Positions 18,552 through 29,021 of a stretch of 64,000 nucleotides of DNA are shown here, piece by piece. The notes beneath the pieces are model-generated. The model saw only the letters and a program-made list of their open reading frames with translations. It was not told the origin of the DNA and ran no database searches. The DNA is taken from contig NZ_PRDG01000006.1 in NCBI RefSeq assembly GCF_017883985.1, positions 1 to 64,000 of the forward strand, written 5' to 3'. This DNA is from Streptococcus oricebi. GTDB taxonomy: Bacteria; Bacillota; Bacilli; Lactobacillales; Streptococcaceae. How positions within the stretch are numbered: position 1 is the first letter of the stretch; the number at the start of each line of letters is the position of its first letter. Made by a program: the position numbers and the translations under genes.

Positions 18552-19031
18552 ATGAAAATAAAAATCGTAACTGTAGGAAAATTAAAGGAAAAATATCTAA
18601 AGGATGGTATAGCGGAATACAGCAAGCGTTTAGGCCGCTTTACAAAACTTGAACTAATCGAAGTTGCTGATGAAAAGACACCTGATAAGGCCAGTCTTCT
18701 AGAAAATCAACAAATTTTAGCTAGAGAAGGAGAGAAAATCCTAGCTAAGATAAATAAGGGAGAGTTTGTTGTGGTTCTAGCAATTGAGGGAAAGCAGCTT
18801 CCGTCAGAGGACTTTAGTCGCATGATGGAGGAGGCAACCCTTAGAGGCTTTTCTGATTTTACCTTTGTAATAGGAGGAAGTTTAGGCTTGGATCAGAGGG
18901 TCAAAGAAAGAGGGAATATTTTGATTAGCTTCGGGCTTCTTACCCTTCCACATCAACTGATGAGGCTGGTTCTTATTGAGCAGATTTATCGAGCTTTTAT
19001 GATTCAGCAGGGCAGTCCTTATCATAAGTAA
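18552..19031 (+). CDS. rlmH: 23S rRNA (pseudouridine1915-N3)-methyltransferase RlmH
   Basis: A 159-residue SPOUT methyltransferase modifying helix 69 of 23S rRNA in the assembled ribosome. It shows [27 protein letters not shown], the SAM-binding [10 protein letters not shown] and the C-terminal knot [33 protein letters not shown]. Length and sequence are typical. It is transcribed divergently from htrA and followed 48 bp later by tRNA-Arg. Confidence 0.97.
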   Translation: MKIKIVTVGKLKEKYLKDGIAEYSKRLGRFTKLELIEVADEKTPDKASLLENQQILAREGEKILAKINKGEFVVVLAIEGKQLPSEDFSRMMEEATLRGFSDFTFVIGGSLGLDQRVKERGNILISFGLLTLPHQLMRLVLIEQIYRAFMIQQGSPYHK

Positions 19032-19078
19032 GTCCTTGACGCTCCCCCTTCTTTCTGATAAAATAGTAGGGTATATAA

Positions 19079-19152
19079 GGTCCCATAGCTCAGCTGGATA
19101 GAGCATTCGCCTTCTAAGCGAACGGTCGCAAGTTCGAATCTTGCTGGGATCA
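19079..19152 (+). tRNA. tRNA-Arg (anticodon TCT)
   Basis: A 74-nt cloverleaf with acceptor GGTCCCA/TGGGATC (one G-U), D-arm AGCTCAGCTGGATAGAGC, anticodon loop CTTCTAA, T-arm AAGTTCGAATCTT and discriminator A. It sits immediately upstream of comCDE, as in Mitis-group streptococci. Confidence 0.96.
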
Positions 19153-19155
19153 TCT

Positions 19156-19208
19156 AAAAAGCTAAAAATGAATCTAAGAATAATTTAGATTCATTTTTAG
19201 CTTTTTTG
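19156..19208 (+). terminator. Terminator after tRNA-Arg
   Basis: A long hairpin (AAAAAGCTAAAAATGAATC pairing with GATTCATTTTTAGCTTTTT) followed by T's insulates comC from tRNA transcription. Confidence 0.85.
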
Positions 19209-19219
19209 CTGGAAAAATG

Positions 19220-19250
19220 ACATTTGAGGCATAAAAATAGACATATTAAG
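19220..19250 (+). promoter_or_regulatory. ComE-box direct repeats of the comCDE promoter
   Basis: ACATTTGAG (19220-19228), 12 bp, then ACATATTAAG (19241-19250): two half-sites spaced 21 bp, i.e. on the same DNA face. The TATAAT at 19281 begins 40 bp after the start of the second repeat. This matches the autoinducing com promoter architecture. Confidence 0.85.
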
Positions 19251-19280
19251 CAAAAGTGAATATTTTTTAGAAAAATTAGG

Positions 19281-19286
19281 TATAAT
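19281..19286 (+). promoter_or_regulatory. -10 box of the comCDE promoter
   Basis: TATAAT 55 bp upstream of the comC start codon, with no convincing -35 hexamer, consistent with dependence on ComE. Confidence 0.7.
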
Positions 19287-19340
19287 ATTACTAGGCAAAT
19301 TCTTCAGTATGCTTTATAAAAATATTTAAGGAGGTAAAGA

Positions 19341-19484
19341 ATGGATAAATTTTCTTACTTAAATCAATTTAGAACCTTGAAGAAGAAGGAATTGAGGTTA
19401 GTAAAGGGTGGGAATGGGTATAGAACAATTAGAATGGACGATATCATCAAGTATCTGGTAAATTCTCAGTTTGGTCGTAAGTAA
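19341..19484 (+). CDS. comC: ComC competence-stimulating peptide precursor
   Basis: A 47-residue precursor starting MDKFSYLNQFRTLKKKELRLV and cleaved after KGG. The predicted mature pheromone has 23 residues, starts NGYRTIRM, contains DDIIKYLV and ends NSQFGRK. It is cationic at the C-terminus like other CSPs but lacks the acidic first residue most have. The ribosome site is AAGGAGGT. The peptide would be processed and exported by a C39-peptidase ABC transporter (a ComAB-like pair lies at 54.3 kb) and sensed by ComD, encoded 11 nt downstream. Assignment is by leader, position and promoter; I do not recognise this pherotype. Confidence 0.93.
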   Translation: MDKFSYLNQFRTLKKKELRLVKGGNGYRTIRMDDIIKYLVNSQFGRK

Positions 19485-19495
19485 AGGAGTGGTCT

Positions 19496-20818
19496 ATGTT
19501 CCTCTTATTTTTAGCATTTATCTTAATTGCTGGTCTTCAAGCCCTATCTATCACTCTCATTTATAGTAGGGCGGTAAAGGCAAAAATAGACTTTCGTTTT
19601 GCCCTCTATTGTTTTTTATTCTTTTCCTTGAACAATATTATAGCAATAGTTGATGATTGGTTCTATGCTATTTTATCCTTTTCACAACCCTTGTTTATCT
19701 ATCTCTATTTCAGGTTTTTCAGGGTTTACAAAGAATATTTAAATATTTTTATAGCAATTTTTATTTGCTTGGCTGTCAAGACTTCAGAAACTTTCTTTCT
19801 GGTGATGATTTCATCAATCGTTAGTGATAAAATTTTTTTACAGAATTTACTTATCTTTTTCCCGATTTTAAGTCTGTTAACAACCTTAAATATGTTGCTA
19901 ATCCTAAGGAGTTTTTCCTTTGATTTTTCCTACATCAAGGATCAACTAGCTAAAAACAGGGTCATCTTCCTTTCCTTGCTCTTGTTGGCTATTCATGTAA
20001 CCTTAAAGATTTCGGATTTCACTAATTCTGTCGAAAATTTTAATAGCTTTTCTAGTATGTTAGCGACCATTTGTTTTTTGATTTTTTTATCTACCTTATT
20101 ATATTTACAACTCAGTCACCGCAAGCAGGAAAAGGATAGAGAATTAAAGGAAAAAGAAAAGGAACACTTGCAGCTGCAAAAGTATGCGGATGAAATTTTC
20201 TTTCTCTATAGTGAGGTTCGTGGTTTTCGACATGACTACGGAGGAATTTTGACCAGCATGAGATCCAGTATCAATAAGGGGGATATTGACGAAGTTAAGC
20301 GAATTTATGAGGAAGTTTTAGAAAATATCAATATTCAGCTTAGTTCCAATAGGTACAGCTATTTTGATTTAAATAATATCGGTGATTCTGCCTGGCGTAG
20401 TCTGATGACAGAAATGTTATTTCGAGCCCATGATAAGGAGCTCCAGCTTATTTTTGAGATTAAGGATTATATCGATCGTTTACCCATAGAACTACTAGAC
20501 TTGATTAGAATCACAAGTATTTTATTGAATAATGCGATTGAGGGGGCTTATGAGAGTCTGAAAAAGACTGTCCATATTTCTCTGATAAAATTGGAGAAAG
20601 AGGTTGTCTTTGTTGTTCGCAATTCGAGGAAAAAGATGGATTTAGACCTGGAAAAAGTCTACCAGGTAGGCTTTTCAACCAAGGGGGAGAAGAGAGGCAT
20701 CGGTCTCATCAATATGAAAGAAATCATTGCCCACTATGATGATATTATTTTAGATACGACGATTGAACCAGAGTATTTTACTCAGGTAGTCACATTTAGA
20801 CGAGGAGACTGTCTATGA
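19496..20818 (+). CDS. comD: ComD pheromone-receptor histidine kinase
   Basis: A 440-residue HPK10-family kinase. The N-terminal half (about 1-205) is a bundle of about six hydrophobic helices that forms the peptide sensor, followed by a charged coiled coil (RKQEKDRELKEKEKEHLQLQK). The phosphoacceptor region is EVRGFRHDYGGIL (His near 243), the N box ILLNNAIEGAYES and the G box KGEKRGIGLINMKEI. It is activated by exported ComC peptide and phosphorylates ComE. Its stop overlaps comE by 4 nt. Confidence 0.94.
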   Translation: MFLLFLAFILIAGLQALSITLIYSRAVKAKIDFRFALYCFLFFSLNNIIAIVDDWFYAILSFSQPLFIYLYFRFFRVYKEYLNIFIAIFICLAVKTSETFFLVMISSIVSDKIFLQNLLIFFPILSLLTTLNMLLILRSFSFDFSYIKDQLAKNRVIFLSLLLLAIHVTLKISDFTNSVENFNSFSSMLATICFLIFLSTLLYLQLSHRKQEKDRELKEKEKEHLQLQKYADEIFFLYSEVRGFRHDYGGILTSMRSSINKGDIDEVKRIYEEVLENINIQLSSNRYSYFDLNNIGDSAWRSLMTEMLFRAHDKELQLIFEIKDYIDRLPIELLDLIRITSILLNNAIEGAYESLKKTVHISLIKLEKEVVFVVRNSRKKMDLDLEKVYQVGFSTKGEKRGIGLINMKEIIAHYDDIILDTTIEPEYFTQVVTFRRGDCL

Positions 20819-21558
20819 AAATTTTAATTTTGGAAGATTTAATGGAACACCAGATTCGGATTGAAAGAGCCCTAAGTCAGATAGCTCAAGAACTAGCCAT
20901 TGAGTTAGATGTAAGAGTCACAGGAAAGGTCAATGAATTTAAGCATTACATTGAGTCTGGTCAAATCAATCAACTGTATTTTCTGGATCTAGATATTAAG
21001 GGAGATTCGCAAAAAGGCTTGGAAATCGCCCAGTTTATCAGGAACTATAATCCCTATGCTATCTTGGTTTTTGTTACCACTCATTCAGAATTTGCTACTA
21101 TGACTTTTAAGTATAAGGTCTCAGCTTTGGATTTTATTGGCAAAGACAGCGATGATACAACCTTTAAAGAAAAATTAAAAGACTGCATCCTTTATACCAA
21201 GGAGCAGCTATTAGAAAATGATAAGATGCTGGATTATTTTGAGTATAGCTATGGTGGTCACGATGTCCGTTTGCCCTATAACGATATTCTTTATATTGAG
21301 ACAACTGGAAGTTCACATAAACTAAGAATAGTTGGCAAAAATTTTTATAAGGAATTTTATGGAACAATCAAAGACATTGAGGCCCAAGATAAGGAAAAGG
21401 GAAAGTTCTTTCTCCCCCACAAATCTTTTTTAGCTAATATTCAAAACATTCAGGACTATGACAAAAAGAAAAGGGAAATCATTTTTTATGAGAGGTATCG
21501 GTGTCCTATTTCCCGCATCAAGGTTAATCAGTTAAAAAGCCTCTTGGGGAAACAGTGA
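20815..21558 (+). CDS. comE: ComE response regulator (LytTR DNA-binding)
   Basis: A 247-residue regulator with an N-terminal receiver (phosphoacceptor Asp in LYFLDLDIKG, about 58-60) and a C-terminal LytTR domain beginning about residue 140 (DVRLPYNDILYIETTGSSHKLRI ... NIQDYDKKKREIIFYERYRCPISR). It should bind the 21-bp-phased repeats in front of comC and comX. It closes the comCDE operon and is followed by a strong terminator. Confidence 0.94.
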   Translation: MKILILEDLMEHQIRIERALSQIAQELAIELDVRVTGKVNEFKHYIESGQINQLYFLDLDIKGDSQKGLEIAQFIRNYNPYAILVFVTTHSEFATMTFKYKVSALDFIGKDSDDTTFKEKLKDCILYTKEQLLENDKMLDYFEYSYGGHDVRLPYNDILYIETTGSSHKLRIVGKNFYKEFYGTIKDIEAQDKEKGKFFLPHKSFLANIQNIQDYDKKKREIIFYERYRCPISRIKVNQLKSLLGKQ

Positions 21559-21575
21559 CTATCTTGAATCAACTA

Positions 21576-21612
21576 TAAAAACTCCTTTTTCTGCGGAAAA
21601 AGGAGTTTTTAG
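21576..21612. terminator. Bidirectional terminator between comE and yfhO-like gene
   Basis: AAAAACTCCTTTTTC and GAAAAAGGAGTTTTT form a long hairpin with A/T runs on both sides, separating two converging genes. Confidence 0.85.
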
Positions 21613-21618
21613 CTTGCT

Positions 21619-24192
21619 TTATTTTAAAGATTTTTTACGATTGTAGAGGATAAAACAGGTGATGCCTAAAATAAAGCAGATAAGGCCTTCCTTGAATCCT
21701 TGAGGGACAAAGCTTAGCTTGATTGTTCCTTTTCCTTTCTTTACATCTACCTTCATAAATCCTTTTTGTGCACGCTCGATTTTTAAAGTCTTACCATCCT
21801 GACTGGCAGTCCACCCTTTGTCATAAGGTAGAGTAAAGAAGAGTGAGGTATCTTTTTTGGCTTGATACTGGGCAATGACCTGGTTATTCTTGTTTCTTAC
21901 CTTAACCTCTTGACTATTGAGCTTATCGAAGGCTGCCTGGTAGTTGTTGACATCAACTGTATAAAATTCTGGTTGATCAAATGATACTTGGGAGTTATCT
22001 GGGAAAGTAAATCGAACAGTGACTGTTTGTTTTTCCTGGAAATAACCAAGATTGAAAAAGGAGAATACATTGTTGGTTCCATAACGAAGAGTTCGATCTC
22101 CAATAGTCACATCAACAAGCTTTTGGTCATCGTTGGTAAAGTGAAGATTAGGAATATTTACATAAGCTTGACTAGCAGCAGGAATTTCTAAGGTATAGGC
22201 CACGCTGGCAAAGCTAGAGTGATTGGCCTGGTCAACTTTTGCAATGATTCGTTTATCTAATTGATGAACATTATAAGAAAAAATGGGACTCCTACGGTAG
22301 AAATACTGTAAATCTAGACCGGTTACTTGATTTAGGAATTTAGTTTGATTGTCAAGGGTTAGGTTATTGAACTTGACATCTTTGTAAATCGAATCTGTTA
22401 AGAAAGCCAAGGAGCTGGCATTTTGATTTTGATAGAGACTCAAGCTATTTTCAGTTTTAAAGGGACTGAATCCGTATTTTAAGGGATCTTGCTCAGAGAG
22501 ATTGTAGCTTAGTCCAAAGAGACTATCCATTAAAATCGTATTATTCTGGTATCTTAGGTTAAGATTGGTTCCATCAGATTTGAAACCTAGCTTGTCTAAG
22601 GTTGAACTAGTTGAGGTATTACGTACCGATGAAAATTGTGAAATTCCATTGTAATTGTACTTCATACTATCATTACCGGTCTGAGTTTCCAATTCCTCTG
22701 TTCGATAAAAGTCTTTATTCTGGTCCTTAGCCTCCTTTACAAGCTTGTCAATCTCAGTCAAGTTTTTTGCATAAGACTTACGGCTAGCAAAGACCCATTC
22801 TTTGGCAATTCCGTTGATTTGATAATAGGTGTTAAGAGAAAGTTCAAAACAGACAAAAAATAAGGTTGACACAAGAAAAATCTTCTTGGGAATAAAAGAT
22901 TTTATGGAAATGGAAAAGATTAGCAAGTAGGCTAGGAAAAACTCTAGTGTCAAGACAAAGTTGACAGCTGTTAAAAATGGATAACTTTTTCGATTGATAA
23001 AAGTGAGTAGGTAGCCCAGAGCTAAAAAAGAAAAAGCAGCTAGGAGATTTCTCCATTTAATCTCTTCAAAACGATTGAGAGTATGGGCGGCTAAAAAGAT
23101 AACTAGGATAGAAAAGAGCCAGGAATAGCGATGTAAGAACATATTTGGAGCATGCATTCCTTGCCAGAATAAGTCAAGGGCTTGTAAACGGAAGCTAGCG
23201 ATGAGAAGGGTAATAAGAAAGAGGTAGGAAAGTTTCACGTGAAACTTAATTGATTTCAGGGTGAAAAAGACTAGGGCAAGGACCAGCGGTAGCAAGCCAA
23301 CATAAATCATGGGAATTGATCCGTACTTGGTTGTGTCAAAACTACCGATAAAATTTTTTGCAAATAGGTCTAAGTTATTACTCTTCTCAGTCAGGATCCT
23401 AGTGATACTTGTTAATTTTTCCCCATGCGTCTTTAAATCAAGGAAGGTTGGTAGAATCATCACCAGACTAGTTAGACCAGCCAAGATTGACACAATTGTA
23501 AAGTCAAGTAAACTTTTTATTCTCTTTTTAATGTCCCAAGAAATTTCTGTTAGATACCAGAAAACCAGGAAGATAGCCACCATGTAGCCAAAGTAATAAT
23601 TTTGAATGAAAAGGATTGTCAAACTTGTAAAGTAGAGAACTCTTCCTTTTTGTAAGACAAGTTGGTGTAAACCATAAAGAATAAGTGGTACCAAAATAAA
23701 AACATCCAACCAGGTTTTTATTTCAATTTGACTGGTTGCAAAGCTCATTAGTGCATAAGATGTTGAAAGAACTAAAATGAGCAAGGGAGGAATTTTTTTA
23801 AAAATCCCCTTGATGCTAACAAAGGAAGAAAGTCCTATCAAGCCGAATTTAATCAAGGTAAAAAGATAGACCGCATCTGGCATATTTTCAAGATTAAAAA
23901 AATAGACCAAAGGAGATAGAAAACTGCCCAAATAGTAGCTAGATAGGGCATAGAAATTAAGTCCCAGGCCGCTAGTGAAAGTGTAAAAGAGACTATCGTT
24001 TCCATGGAGGATATTTCTTAGATTGATATCAAAGATTACATACTGGTGGAAACCATCTCCCAGCAAGGGCGAGGTCTCACTATTCCAATAAATCCCTTGA
24101 GTAAAATAGACCGACAACATAATAGCAAAGGGCAGGAGAAAGGCAAGGAGATGGGACCAATAATTTTTAAAAAAGTGTTTTATTTTTTTCAT
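21619..24192 (-). CDS. YfhO-family multi-spanning membrane protein
   Basis: An 857-residue protein with about a dozen membrane helices in the first 500 residues and a large extracytoplasmic C-terminal part ending in one more helix (LICFILGITCFILY). The layout matches the YfhO/GT-C-like family, whose members help add sugars to lipoteichoic or wall teichoic acids. The catalytic role here is inferred. I start at MKKIKHFFKNYW (24192) because the upstream in-frame extension is encoded by an intergenic repeat. The gene contains a parS site and three copies of the dispersed palindrome, an unusual density of DNA sites for a coding region. Confidence 0.8.
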   Translation of the reverse strand: MKKIKHFFKNYWSHLLAFLLPFAIMLSVYFTQGIYWNSETSPLLGDGFHQYVIFDINLRNILHGNDSLFYTFTSGLGLNFYALSSYYLGSFLSPLVYFFNLENMPDAVYLFTLIKFGLIGLSSFVSIKGIFKKIPPLLILVLSTSYALMSFATSQIEIKTWLDVFILVPLILYGLHQLVLQKGRVLYFTSLTILFIQNYYFGYMVAIFLVFWYLTEISWDIKKRIKSLLDFTIVSILAGLTSLVMILPTFLDLKTHGEKLTSITRILTEKSNNLDLFAKNFIGSFDTTKYGSIPMIYVGLLPLVLALVFFTLKSIKFHVKLSYLFLITLLIASFRLQALDLFWQGMHAPNMFLHRYSWLFSILVIFLAAHTLNRFEEIKWRNLLAAFSFLALGYLLTFINRKSYPFLTAVNFVLTLEFFLAYLLIFSISIKSFIPKKIFLVSTLFFVCFELSLNTYYQINGIAKEWVFASRKSYAKNLTEIDKLVKEAKDQNKDFYRTEELETQTGNDSMKYNYNGISQFSSVRNTSTSSTLDKLGFKSDGTNLNLRYQNNTILMDSLFGLSYNLSEQDPLKYGFSPFKTENSLSLYQNQNASSLAFLTDSIYKDVKFNNLTLDNQTKFLNQVTGLDLQYFYRRSPIFSYNVHQLDKRIIAKVDQANHSSFASVAYTLEIPAASQAYVNIPNLHFTNDDQKLVDVTIGDRTLRYGTNNVFSFFNLGYFQEKQTVTVRFTFPDNSQVSFDQPEFYTVDVNNYQAAFDKLNSQEVKVRNKNNQVIAQYQAKKDTSLFFTLPYDKGWTASQDGKTLKIERAQKGFMKVDVKKGKGTIKLSFVPQGFKEGLICFILGITCFILYNRKKSLK
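22373..22388. repeat. Palindrome TTGACA-TCTT-TGTAAA
   Basis: Exact match to TTKACA-N4-TGTMAA inside the yfhO-like gene, the first of three within 1.13 kb. Confidence 0.65.
22736..22751. repeat. Palindrome TTTACA-AGCT-TGTCAA
   Basis: Exact match to TTKACA-N4-TGTMAA inside the yfhO-like gene, about 480 bp from the parS site. Confidence 0.65.
23231..23246. other. parS site (ParB loading site)
   Basis: AGTTTCACGTGAAACT is a perfect palindrome that differs from the consensus parS TGTTTCACGTGAAACA only at the outermost base of each end. It lies inside the yfhO-like coding region, about 8.5 kb from the dnaA-dnaN spacer. Confidence 0.92.
23487..23502. repeat. Palindrome TTGACA-CAAT-TGTAAA
   Basis: Exact match to TTKACA-N4-TGTMAA, about 240 bp from the parS site in the yfhO-like gene. 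Confidence 0.65.
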
Positions 24193-24206
24193 AGGCAATA
24201 GGCTTA

Positions 24207-24262
24207 AAAAGGGGAGGGACGGAACAGATTCTAAAGAGAATTGTTCATGGTCCCACCCCCAC
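24207..24262. repeat. Intergenic inverted repeat (GGGGAGGGAC...GGTCCCACCCCC)
   Basis: Arms GGGGAGGGAC and GGTCCCACCCCC enclose an imperfect inner hairpin (GATTCTAAAGAGAATTGTTC), the same family as the 11.16-kb element. It lies between the yfhO-like and ABC-F genes and runs up to the yfhO start. Confidence 0.55.
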
Positions 24263-24339
24263 ATGGAGCTCATCAAGTAAAGCTAAAGAATACCTTGTTA
24301 TATACAAGATTTACTGAGGTTAGGAATTTTTTAGATTTT

Positions 24340-25962
24340 TCAATCTTTCCAAAGTTCTTTTACTTTTTCTTGTACTTGGGCATTGGCTAAAAATTCATCA
24401 TAACTTTCATCGATTCTATCGATAACTCCCTTTTTAGAGAGGACGATAATATGATTTGCCAAGGTTTGAATAAATTCGTGGTCATGACTAGCGAAAATAA
24501 TGGATTCTTTAAAGTTTTTCAAACCGTCATTTAAACTTGAAATAGATTCCAAATCAAGGTGGTTGGTTGGGTCATCTAAAACAAGGACATTGGATTTGAG
24601 CAACATCAGTTTTGAAAGCATCACTCTGACTTTTTCTCCCCCTGACAAGACGTTGACAGACTTGTTAACCTCGTCACCAGAAAAGAGCATTCTACCTAGG
24701 AAGCCTCTTAGGAAGGTATTGTCATCTTCTTCCTTGCTTGCAAATTGACGTAGCCAATCAAGAATGCTTTCACCACCGGCAAAGTCTCGAGAATTATCCT
24801 TGGGCAGGTAGGATTGACTGGTTGTTACACCCCACTTAATCGTTCCCTCGTAGTCAATATCCCCCATTAAAGCGCGGATTAAAGCTGTGGTTTGAATATC
24901 GTTTTGACCAATCAAGGCCGTCTTATCCCCTGGACGCAAGATAAAATTGATATTGTCAAGGATAGTTTCACCATCAATCTTGACAGTCAAGTTTTCAACT
25001 GTCAACAAGTCATTTCCGATTTCACGCTCAGCCTTAAAGTTGATAAATGGGTATTTTCGGCTAGATGGGATAATCTCTTCTAAGACTATCTTGTCAAGCA
25101 TCTTTTTACGAGAAGTTGCTTGTTTGGATTTAGAGGCATTGGCAGAAAAACGAGCAACGAAATCTTGGAGTTCTTTGATTTTTTCTTCAGCCTTGGCATT
25201 TCGATCTGCTTGTAACTTGGCAGCTAATTCGCTAGATTCCTTCCAGAAATCGTAGTTTCCAACATAAAGTTTGATTTTACCAAAATCAAGATCAGCCATG
25301 TGGGTGCAGACCTTATTTAGGAAGTGGCGGTCGTGGGAAACAACAATGACGGTGTTTTCAAAGTCGATTAGGAAGTCCTCTAGCCAAGTAATAGACTGGA
25401 TATCCAGACCATTGGTAGGTTCGTCCAAGAGAAGAACATCTGGTTTACCAAATAGGGCCTTGGCTAAAAGAACCTTAACCTTATCTCCGTTAGCTAACTC
25501 ACTCATATTTTGATAGTGTAAATCTTCAGGAATATTAAGGTTTTGTAGTAGTTGAGCAGCTTCGCTTTCAGCTTCCCAACCTCCCAATTCTGCAAAAATC
25601 CCTTCCAATTCAGCGGCCCTTACCCCATCTTCGTCAGAAAAGTCAGCCTTCATGTAGATAGCATCCTTTTCCTTCATAATGTTGTAGAGCTGCTCATTTC
25701 CCATGATGACGACATCAATTGCTCGTTCATCCTCATAGTCAAAATGATTTTGTCGAAGGACTGAAAGACGTTCATCTGGGCCAAGGGCGATATGACCAGT
25801 AGTCGGCTCAATATCTCCAGCCAAAATCTTCAGAAAGGTTGATTTACCGGCACCATTGGCACCAATAAGGCCGTATGTATTTCCAGCTGTAAACTTAATA
25901 TTTACTTCATCAAATAATTTTCGATCACTAAAACGCAGTGATACATCGGATACAGTAAGCAA
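24340..25962 (-). CDS. ABC-F family ATPase (YkpA/YbiT-like)
   Basis: A 540-residue soluble protein with two ABC domains and no membrane part, typical of ribosome-associated ABC-F translation factors. Domain 1 has GANGAGKST, the signature ANGDKVKVLLAKAL and LLLDEPTNGLD. The linker holds the Lys-rich KQATSRKKMLDKI. Domain 2 has an intact signature LSGGEKVRVMLSKLML, but its Walker A reads GQNDIQTT (no Lys) and its Walker B ends LDDPTN (Asp for Glu). I prefer the TTG at 25962 (LLTVSDVSLRF) because AGGAG lies 9 nt upstream; an ATG at 26022 would add 20 unrelated residues. Confidence 0.88.
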   Translation of the reverse strand: MLTVSDVSLRFSDRKLFDEVNIKFTAGNTYGLIGANGAGKSTFLKILAGDIEPTTGHIALGPDERLSVLRQNHFDYEDERAIDVVIMGNEQLYNIMKEKDAIYMKADFSDEDGVRAAELEGIFAELGGWEAESEAAQLLQNLNIPEDLHYQNMSELANGDKVKVLLAKALFGKPDVLLLDEPTNGLDIQSITWLEDFLIDFENTVIVVSHDRHFLNKVCTHMADLDFGKIKLYVGNYDFWKESSELAAKLQADRNAKAEEKIKELQDFVARFSANASKSKQATSRKKMLDKIVLEEIIPSSRKYPFINFKAEREIGNDLLTVENLTVKIDGETILDNINFILRPGDKTALIGQNDIQTTALIRALMGDIDYEGTIKWGVTTSQSYLPKDNSRDFAGGESILDWLRQFASKEEDDNTFLRGFLGRMLFSGDEVNKSVNVLSGGEKVRVMLSKLMLLKSNVLVLDDPTNHLDLESISSLNDGLKNFKESIIFASHDHEFIQTLANHIIVLSKKGVIDRIDESYDEFLANAQVQEKVKELWKD

Positions 25963-26124
25963 TTTAAAATTCTCCTCTTCTATAACTAGCTTCATTTTAC
26001 TAGAAAATTCAACTTTTTTCAAATTCTAAAAAATTCTTGGGACCTATTTTTTACCTAGGGAGTTTTTGGGCTTAGAAATTGAATTATTTTACAAACCTTT
26101 CTTTCTCATTTTACTTGAAAATGA

Positions 26125-26130
26125 TATAAT
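26125..26130 (+). promoter_or_regulatory. -10 box of the trpS promoter
   Basis: TATAAT 28 bp upstream of the trpS start. The leader is too short for a T-box, so trpS is not expected to be T-box regulated. Confidence 0.6.
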
Positions 26131-26158
26131 GAGGTCAGCACAAATTGAGGAGGGTAAA

Positions 26159-27184
26159 ATGACTAAACCGATTATTTTAACAGGAGATCGTCCAACAGGA
26201 AAATTACATATTGGTCATTATGTGGGGAGTTTGCGAAATCGTGTATTATTGCAAAATAAGGGAGAACATGAACTATTTATTTTCTTGGCGGATCAGCAAG
26301 CCTTGACCGACCATGCCAAGGATCCAGAAACGGTTGTAGAGTCGATTGGGAATGTTGCCCTTGACTATCTGGCAGCTGGACTAGACCCTGAAAAAGTGAC
26401 CATCTTTATTCAAAGTCAAATTCCAGAGTTGTCAGAGCTGACAATGTACTATATGAATTTGGTGTCATTAGCACGTTTAGAGCGCAATCCTACTGTAAAG
26501 ACAGAAATTTCCCAAAAAGGATTTGGAGAAAGTATCCCTACCGGATTTTTGGTTTATCCAATTTCTCAAGCTGCTGATATTACAGCCTTTAAGGCCAACT
26601 ATGTGCCCGGAGGAACAGACCAAAAGCCGATGATAGAGCAAACAAGAGAAATTGTTCGTAGCTTTAATCATACCTATCAGACTGATGTTCTTGTTGAACC
26701 TGAGGGAATCTATCCAGATAATGAGGCTGCTGGTCGCTTACCGGGCTTGGATGGTAATGCCAAGATGTCCAAGTCTTTGAATAATGGTATCTATTTGGCT
26801 GATGATGCGGACACCTTGAAAAAGAAGGTCATGAGCATGTATACTGATCCTAATCATATCAAGGTAGAAGATCCTGGCCAGCTTGAGGGGAATATGGTTT
26901 TCCATTACCTAGATGTATTTGCTCGGCCTGAAGATTTGAAAGAGATTGCTGAGATGAAGGAGCACTATCAAAGAGGGGGCTTGGGAGACGTAAAAACCAA
27001 ACGCTATCTCCTTGATATCCTTGAACGTGAACTGGGTCCCATCCGGGAAAGGCGGCTAGAATTTGCCAAGGATATGGGGCAGGTTTATGAGATGCTCCAA
27101 AAAGGGAGCGAAAGAGCTAGAGAGGTTGCAGGACAAACCCTGGCCGAAGTGAAGTCTGCCATGGGGCTTGATTACTTTAAATAG
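26159..27184 (+). CDS. trpS: Tryptophanyl-tRNA synthetase
   Basis: A 341-residue class I synthetase charging tRNA-Trp. It has [13 protein letters not shown] (HIGH motif, about 12-24), [15 protein letters not shown], and the KMSKS loop [11 protein letters not shown] (about 199-209). The ATG at 26159 follows GAGGAGGG; the longer in-frame ORF starting at 26066 would include the promoter and is rejected. guaB follows about 100 bp downstream. Confidence 0.97.
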   Translation: MTKPIILTGDRPTGKLHIGHYVGSLRNRVLLQNKGEHELFIFLADQQALTDHAKDPETVVESIGNVALDYLAAGLDPEKVTIFIQSQIPELSELTMYYMNLVSLARLERNPTVKTEISQKGFGESIPTGFLVYPISQAADITAFKANYVPGGTDQKPMIEQTREIVRSFNHTYQTDVLVEPEGIYPDNEAAGRLPGLDGNAKMSKSLNNGIYLADDADTLKKKVMSMYTDPNHIKVEDPGQLEGNMVFHYLDVFARPEDLKEIAEMKEHYQRGGLGDVKTKRYLLDILERELGPIRERRLEFAKDMGQVYEMLQKGSERAREVAGQTLAEVKSAMGLDYFK

Positions 27185-27253
27185 TAACAATTTGTTGACA
27201 AATTGTTTTAGAATGGTATTATATTATCAATTACCTTGCTTTAGCTTTAATGA

Positions 27254-28771
<1,518 letters not shown>

Positions 28772-28772
28772 T

Positions 28773-28825
28773 CTAAAAAGCAAAAACCCCAGCTATTATC
28801 TATGGCTGGGGTTTTTGCTTTTTAG
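28773..28825. terminator. Bidirectional terminator after guaB
   Basis: Perfect 21-bp arms (28773-28793 and 28805-28825) with A/T runs. The GC core CCCCAGC/GCTGGGG makes it one of the strongest in the window. The remaining spacer to recF (28826-29021) holds no gene but several TTTACA/TTGACA half-sites. Confidence 0.92.
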
Positions 28826-28997
28826 TAAAGTATAGATTTACAGATTATTTACAACAATAGACTTATTTATCAGTTATATAGATTGACAACTGTCAACTAA
28901 TTGTAAATTTTATTGACTAAATATTGACAGGGTTGGAAAGTGTATCTGGCTGATGGATAGCAACTAGTCCTTGAGACATTTAGTCTAAAAGATTAAG

Positions 28998-29013
28998 TTT
29001 ACATCGTTGTAAA
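28998..29013. repeat. Palindrome TTTACA-TCGT-TGTAAA
   Basis: Exact match to TTKACA-N4-TGTMAA in the convergent guaB-recF spacer. A variant with a 2-bp spacer (TTGACA-AC-TGTCAA) lies at 28883-28896, and one with 3 bp inside recF at 29740-29754. Confidence 0.7.
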
Positions 29014-29021
29014 TTAGTTTA

